DNA of 64,000 nucleotides from Cristatella mucedo (lineage: Eukaryota > Bryozoa > Phylactolaemata > Cristatellidae): the NCBI GenBank assembly GCA_009760855.2, contig WPIO01000024.1, forward strand, positions 3,260,001 through 3,324,000, given 5' to 3'. Within the stretch, counting starts at the first letter, position 1, and the number at the start of each line of letters is the position of its first letter. This document shows, in pieces, positions 60,151-64,000 of the stretch. The notes below the pieces were generated by a model. That model was not told the DNA's origin. It saw only the letters and a list, made by a program, of their open reading frames with translations, and did not search any database. Both the position numbers and the translations under genes were made by a program.

Positions 60151-60937
60151 TCGGACGTGACTTCAAAGCAGACACATTATAAGATACTCGAGCGAGCTGG
60201 CTACACTCGCTTCTGGTTTATAACTGAAGCTGGCAAGCCGAGATCGACAATGGAATCGATCTAGGAGAGCTGAAGTCGGATCATGGACTTGGTACAGCTT
60301 CCCTGATGCATCAGGCGATCGTTGGTAACACAGCATAGAGCATTGATAGTGTGTGTAGCTACACCTCAACCACTGCAATCTTAGTTATGCAATGTACCGT
60401 GTGATTAAAAACGTAAATGTGAACTACCATGGCTAGCAATGTCAATAGCCATGTAAGGCAGACGTGTAGCCCACGTAGCTCCTACAGCATTTAGCACCAC
60501 AGCATTTCCAAAGGCAGGAGTTCTACAATCACGTAAACAGCTCCATATTATATACTTGAGTGAAGGCCAACCAGGACTCCACCTCAAGGTGTTGGCGGGT
60601 TTCAACAGTCCGCTAAGTAATTGGTAACCGTGGATGCCATGCTTTTACAGGCAGCTTTCCATGGCAACACGTTTCTGTGATCCAATTTTTACAGTTCCAT
60701 ACACGGATCTTCTCACACACGGTAGCATCCATGCACTTATTTTGGTCAGCTTCTTATCACCAGATCCTACCTACATGCATATAATCTCCATTCTACGGTC
60801 AAGAAATAGATCGTACCACTCCTTACCATAACCTAGGCTATACGTGACACGTCATGTCATTCACGGGGTGGGGGCTGCCGGGAGGACCCCTGCCCTTAGC
60901 TGCTCCCGACTGATGGCCTGGCAGCAAGTTCACAGCT
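60151..60937. other. Presumed intron, no feature recognised
   Basis: No exon or repeat-family match. Confidence 0.4.
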
Positions 60938-61065
60938 TTGCTAGCACTGGGAGAACCTAGTCTCCAGCCAGGTGCTTTACATGCACCCCAGGGCTCGAGC
61001 CACATTTGAAGCCGTTGAAGGCCGGTATCTCACACCTGGGCAGAACTAGGGCGGAGTAACGACTA
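60938..61065 (-). mobile_element. SINE-A, strongly diverged (tentative)
   Basis: On the minus strand GGCTCGAGCCCTGGGG, TGTAAAGCACCTGGCTGGAG and ACTAGGTTCTCCCAGTGCTA follow SINE-A landmarks. The head is not recognisable. Confidence 0.5.
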
Positions 61066-61928
61066 TTCACGGCCAGGCTGCATCGTGTGACAAGGTCAGC
61101 TCAAATATGGAAGTCCATTTCCCCCTCTCAGCAAAAAGCAGCTGCGCTTCGACTGCCGCTGTGGCAACCTAGTCCTACGTTGAGTGTCATCCAGGAGACA
61201 GACAGCTTCTGGGGCAAACCAATCTTGGACACACGGAAGGCGAGGCGAGTGATCTAAGCAATAGGCCAAGACCTCTAGCTGAGGCCTGCAGAGCTGATGC
61301 AGCAGTACATGATGCAGTGCAGATGGAACCGAGGTCGCGCATCCCCGCCCCCAACGAGAGGGCTAGCTAAATATGCAGTGACACAGAGGAGAGTTGCTCG
61401 CGTGAAAGCGATGCCACGAGGCTCGACGAACCATGCGCGAGTCACAGGAAGTTACCAAGGAAGCAAGCACACGCGTGATGGGCACGAACGTGCAGGCAAG
61501 CTCCACGCTTGGACCACTGTCCAGGCATACATGCACATGACATTAACGGCCGTCGTGACACCGGGTGCTGGCATGCCATCGTGGACCCGGACTACACCTG
61601 CTGCCTCGAGTGACTAATGATCAATATCGATAGTGAGCATCATTTGGATGGTCCAAAAGCAGGGAGAAAATTATCTTCTACAGATGCCGCTCTTCTGGCA
61701 TGCAGGAATGCATGCAGCACTCTGCACGGCCCTTGACAGGGATCACGAGGCTGTGGCTGTCACGTGCCACGAGGGACCGCACGACGATTGCAGACAAGGA
61801 CGGCGAAACGTTGCCGGAGCACTCGGGGGGGCAGGTCAGCGAGAGCGCAGTCAGATAGGAAGCGGGATGCCAGTGGGCTGCATGTATACTCGGTGCTTAC
61901 GGTAATTCCCAGGACATGCGGGACTCAC
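61066..61928. other. Presumed intron, no exon confirmed
   Basis: The plus-strand frame 61297-61617 is open but unrecognised. Confidence 0.35.
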
Positions 61929-62023
61929 CTCCTCTGCCACCATACGCGTTCTGACTCACAGCTGACGATGTCTGTGGAGGAGCGACACGGCCGTACTCTG
62001 AGTAGCTGCCCATCAGTGAGTTG
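61929..62023 (-). CDS. Low-complexity S/Y/G-rich protein, upstream exon (95 bp)
   Basis: The acceptor GTTTCAG precedes 62023 and a consensus donor G|GTGAGT follows 61929. The exon begins with the last base of a split codon and ends phase 1. It encodes NSLMGSYSEYGRVAPPQTSS and AVSQNAYGGRGG. The end phase fits the exon at 33967-34110, giving ...NAYGGRG then GQGSLLSTPP, a smooth continuation of RGG/SYG-type low-complexity sequence. If correct, the intron is nearly 28 kb. Function unknown; an RNA-binding protein tail is a reasonable guess from composition only. Earlier exons would lie beyond the right edge. Confidence 0.6.
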
Positions 62024-62499
62024 CTGAAACACGTTGCGGATGTTGTGCATATTGCGGTCAAACGCCACTGCAGTCACGGTAGCCACAGGATTGGTAATGC
62101 CACCTTGCACAGAGAAGGGATGGCAAGACGGCATTCTGCAAGCATCTGCCAGCTCTTCTTTCTAACTCTATGCTCCTTGAAGGCACAATCGACTAGCAGG
62201 GAATGGAACAGCACAAGCAACAAGTGAACAATCGTAAGCATGATTCAAACCGAGAAAAAAAAACCTACAGCAAGCTCAACAGACTGCGGTGACAATCGGC
62301 AATGCAGGCAAGACAGACAGTAACCCAAAGAGTTCGAAAGATGCCAAGAGAAATGCAGGGCATGCTAACAGCTAAAAGTCATACTCTCTTCCCATCGCTG
62401 GACCTATGGGGCTAGCCGCGAGTGCAGTCTCGATCAGACGATGGGGGCACGTGGTACCGTCCACAAACCAAGGGCTGCTCCAAAAGCCACAGAGGAGGG
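62024..62499. other. Presumed intron upstream of the exon, nothing recognised
   Basis: No exon or repeat-family match. An A-run lies near 62256. Confidence 0.4.
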
Positions 62500-63060
62500 A
62501 AGGCAGGCAACACAGCTGAGTCAGGGTGAGTAGCACGGAGTGATGAGAGGGGGAAGAGTAGCACGGAGGCAGCAGCTCAGTACGGCTGGAAACGACGTGC
62601 TCCAGTCAATTGCACGAGAGAAGGTGTCAGCGCAAGGGTTGCTGAGGCAGAGTTCCACGGTCAAGTATACAATGAGCAAAAAAGCTTCTGTCTTATGACT
62701 TATTATCATTATTATTCTTATGATTATTACTTTGTCTGATGACAAAAGTCTTTATGCCAAAGAAGGGAGCACGTAATTTATTGTCCTATTAGGACACCGA
62801 TGAGCCGGCACGTGCTTTAGTGAGATACGAAGGACTCCATTCATGGTGTGCCCCCGTGTGGGTGCAAGTAATAATTCTGCATTCATCCGTTGATCAACCG
62901 GATTGCATCACAGGCTCCTCGAGTAAAGGAGACAGACGACAGAATTTCTTGGATTTTTTAACCAATCTAACAGCCATATTTGTCACAAGCTGTAGTGACT
63001 TGACAGCTTTTCCGGATGCAGAGCTCCGTCTGAATTGCAGCAGCCCACTCTAGACATAAC
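62500..63060 (-). pseudogene. LINE-B fragment, minus strand
   Basis: On the minus strand: VRLVKKSKKFCRLSPLLEEP, CCGGTTGATCAACGGATGAA (LPVDQR block), CATGAATGGAGTCCTTCGTA, GGACAATAAATTA (DNKL), CGTGGAACTCTGCC and CTGAGCTGCTGCCTCCGTGC follow LINE-B order. A small AT-rich insertion (about 62695-62740, AATAATAAT-type) interrupts it. Inactive. Confidence 0.75.
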
Positions 63061-64000
63061 CAGGGAGCTAGCATGATCTACAGCCAGCAACGGTAGGTAA
63101 GACACACAGGTTTTTATGCAGGGGCCAGGCAAGCAAGATTTTATTGTAGGTGTGACAGAGCCACAATTGATGAAAAATTATGATTGCAAAATCGTCATTT
63201 CGACTCGAACTCGGCAGATGCTCATGGAGTGAGGTTAACACATAACTTTCGTCGTTGGTGACGGTGGGGCGGTACGAATAAGGGAGGGGGCTGCAGGACC
63301 GATGCCCTAAGTGTAGGGGCACATACCCCGTGCCCGGTGGCTGGCCCCTGACTACTCCGCGGGTGGCAGCAATTAGTTGCTGACAAACTCATTCCGAGCC
63401 CAGGCCCCCCCCCCCCCGCCGAAATCGAAACATCATGCAGCAAAACAGGCGGAACATAAGAGATGCGACCATCCTTACACGAGTGGAAACTGAAAATTAG
63501 TCACAAACTGCGTAACTATCAACATATGTTAAGATCACGTATGCTATGTATATACGCTAACTTCACTTCCTGAGCCCGCCGTGACCGAGATACCGAGGTT
63601 GCACCCGCACACCTCAAGCAGTCAAAAGGTGGCTCTGGGATAGTATCGTGTGAGGACCCCACAGATGACTTTCGACCACAACCTCCACCACCCATGTCTC
63701 GTTATTTGGTTCGTTTTTTTGCAACAGGAATCGTCCCTCTTGCTTCGTTTAATGCCACCGGAACCAACAACACCCTCAACCATTTGGGCAATCCGGCTGA
63801 CATGGCGCAAAGCCATGGCAGCTAATGTTGTACACCGCCGACCTGGCACGTGGATGGCACGGGAGGGGGGAGGAAGCGAGGTCCAGGGGGAAGGGCGCCA
63901 GCAGGGGCCGGGGCAGCACTGCACCGGTGCTTAGCCACCACCGATTCGGCTAGGACAGAGGGGCTGCCGACCGATGAGAACAAAAGAACGACAGGTCTAA
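63061..64000. other. No gene confirmed at the right edge
   Basis: The minus-strand frame 63622-63924 is open (SRIAQMVEGVVGSGGIKRSK) but unrecognised. A C-run lies at 63406-63417. The earlier exons of the minus-strand gene may start beyond 64000. Confidence 0.35.

Overview
The window is nuclear DNA from a bilaterian animal, almost certainly an invertebrate. It has spliced genes, tRNA-derived SINEs, non-LTR retrotransposon (LINE) fragments, dinucleotide microsatellites of 100-440 bp and long CpG-rich tracts. The phylum cannot be fixed from the sequence. One gene is recognised with certainty: a two-exon NK2-class homeobox gene on the + strand (25777-28786), orthologous to vertebrate NKX2-1/TTF-1 and insect scarecrow. 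It has the N-terminal EH1-like (TN) motif, an intron at the same place as in NKX2-1, an NK2 homeodomain with Tyr54, the NK2-specific domain and a conserved -GRxW carboxy end. CCAAT and TATA elements lie directly upstream, and an AATAAA lies about 600 bases after the stop.

Layout. 1-20 kb: gene-poor DNA with CpG-rich patches, SINEs, LINE fragments, long (TA), (TG) and (TC) tracts and a small hAT-type element with an 8-bp target duplication. 20-25.7 kb: a LINE fragment, then a long CpG-rich upstream region. 25.7-29.4 kb: the homeobox gene. 29.4-33.2 kb: 3' flank with a pure (CAG)84 tract. 33.3-62.0 kb: three minus-strand exons (62023-61929, 34110-33967, 33578-33280) that join in phase into one Gly/Ser/Tyr/Gln-rich low-complexity protein. 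This is probably the C-terminal part of an unidentified gene whose 5' end lies beyond the right edge; it is convergent with the homeobox gene. Its very large introns hold most of the remaining repeats.

Repeat biology. Two LINE families are visible from reverse-transcriptase remnants. LINE-A ends in a conserved tail plus (ATT)n; LINE-B ends in a tail plus ATTAC repeats. Two tRNA-derived SINE families are also present. SINE-A carries a 3' tail closely matching that of LINE-A, which points to LINE-A machinery as its mobilising partner. SINE-B has a different tail with no partner seen here. One SINE-B sits inside a TIR element (MITE-1) whose uninterrupted copy is at 51.1-51.4 kb. At least ten perfect or near-perfect short hairpins (arms 11-25 bp) are scattered through the window and are not explained by any of these families.

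I found no CRISPR array, operon, rRNA gene or free-standing tRNA gene. No clearly new enzymatic system is visible. The most distinctive features are the SINE/LINE tail pairing, the perfect hairpins, the long CAG tract, and the promoter geometry of the homeobox gene.
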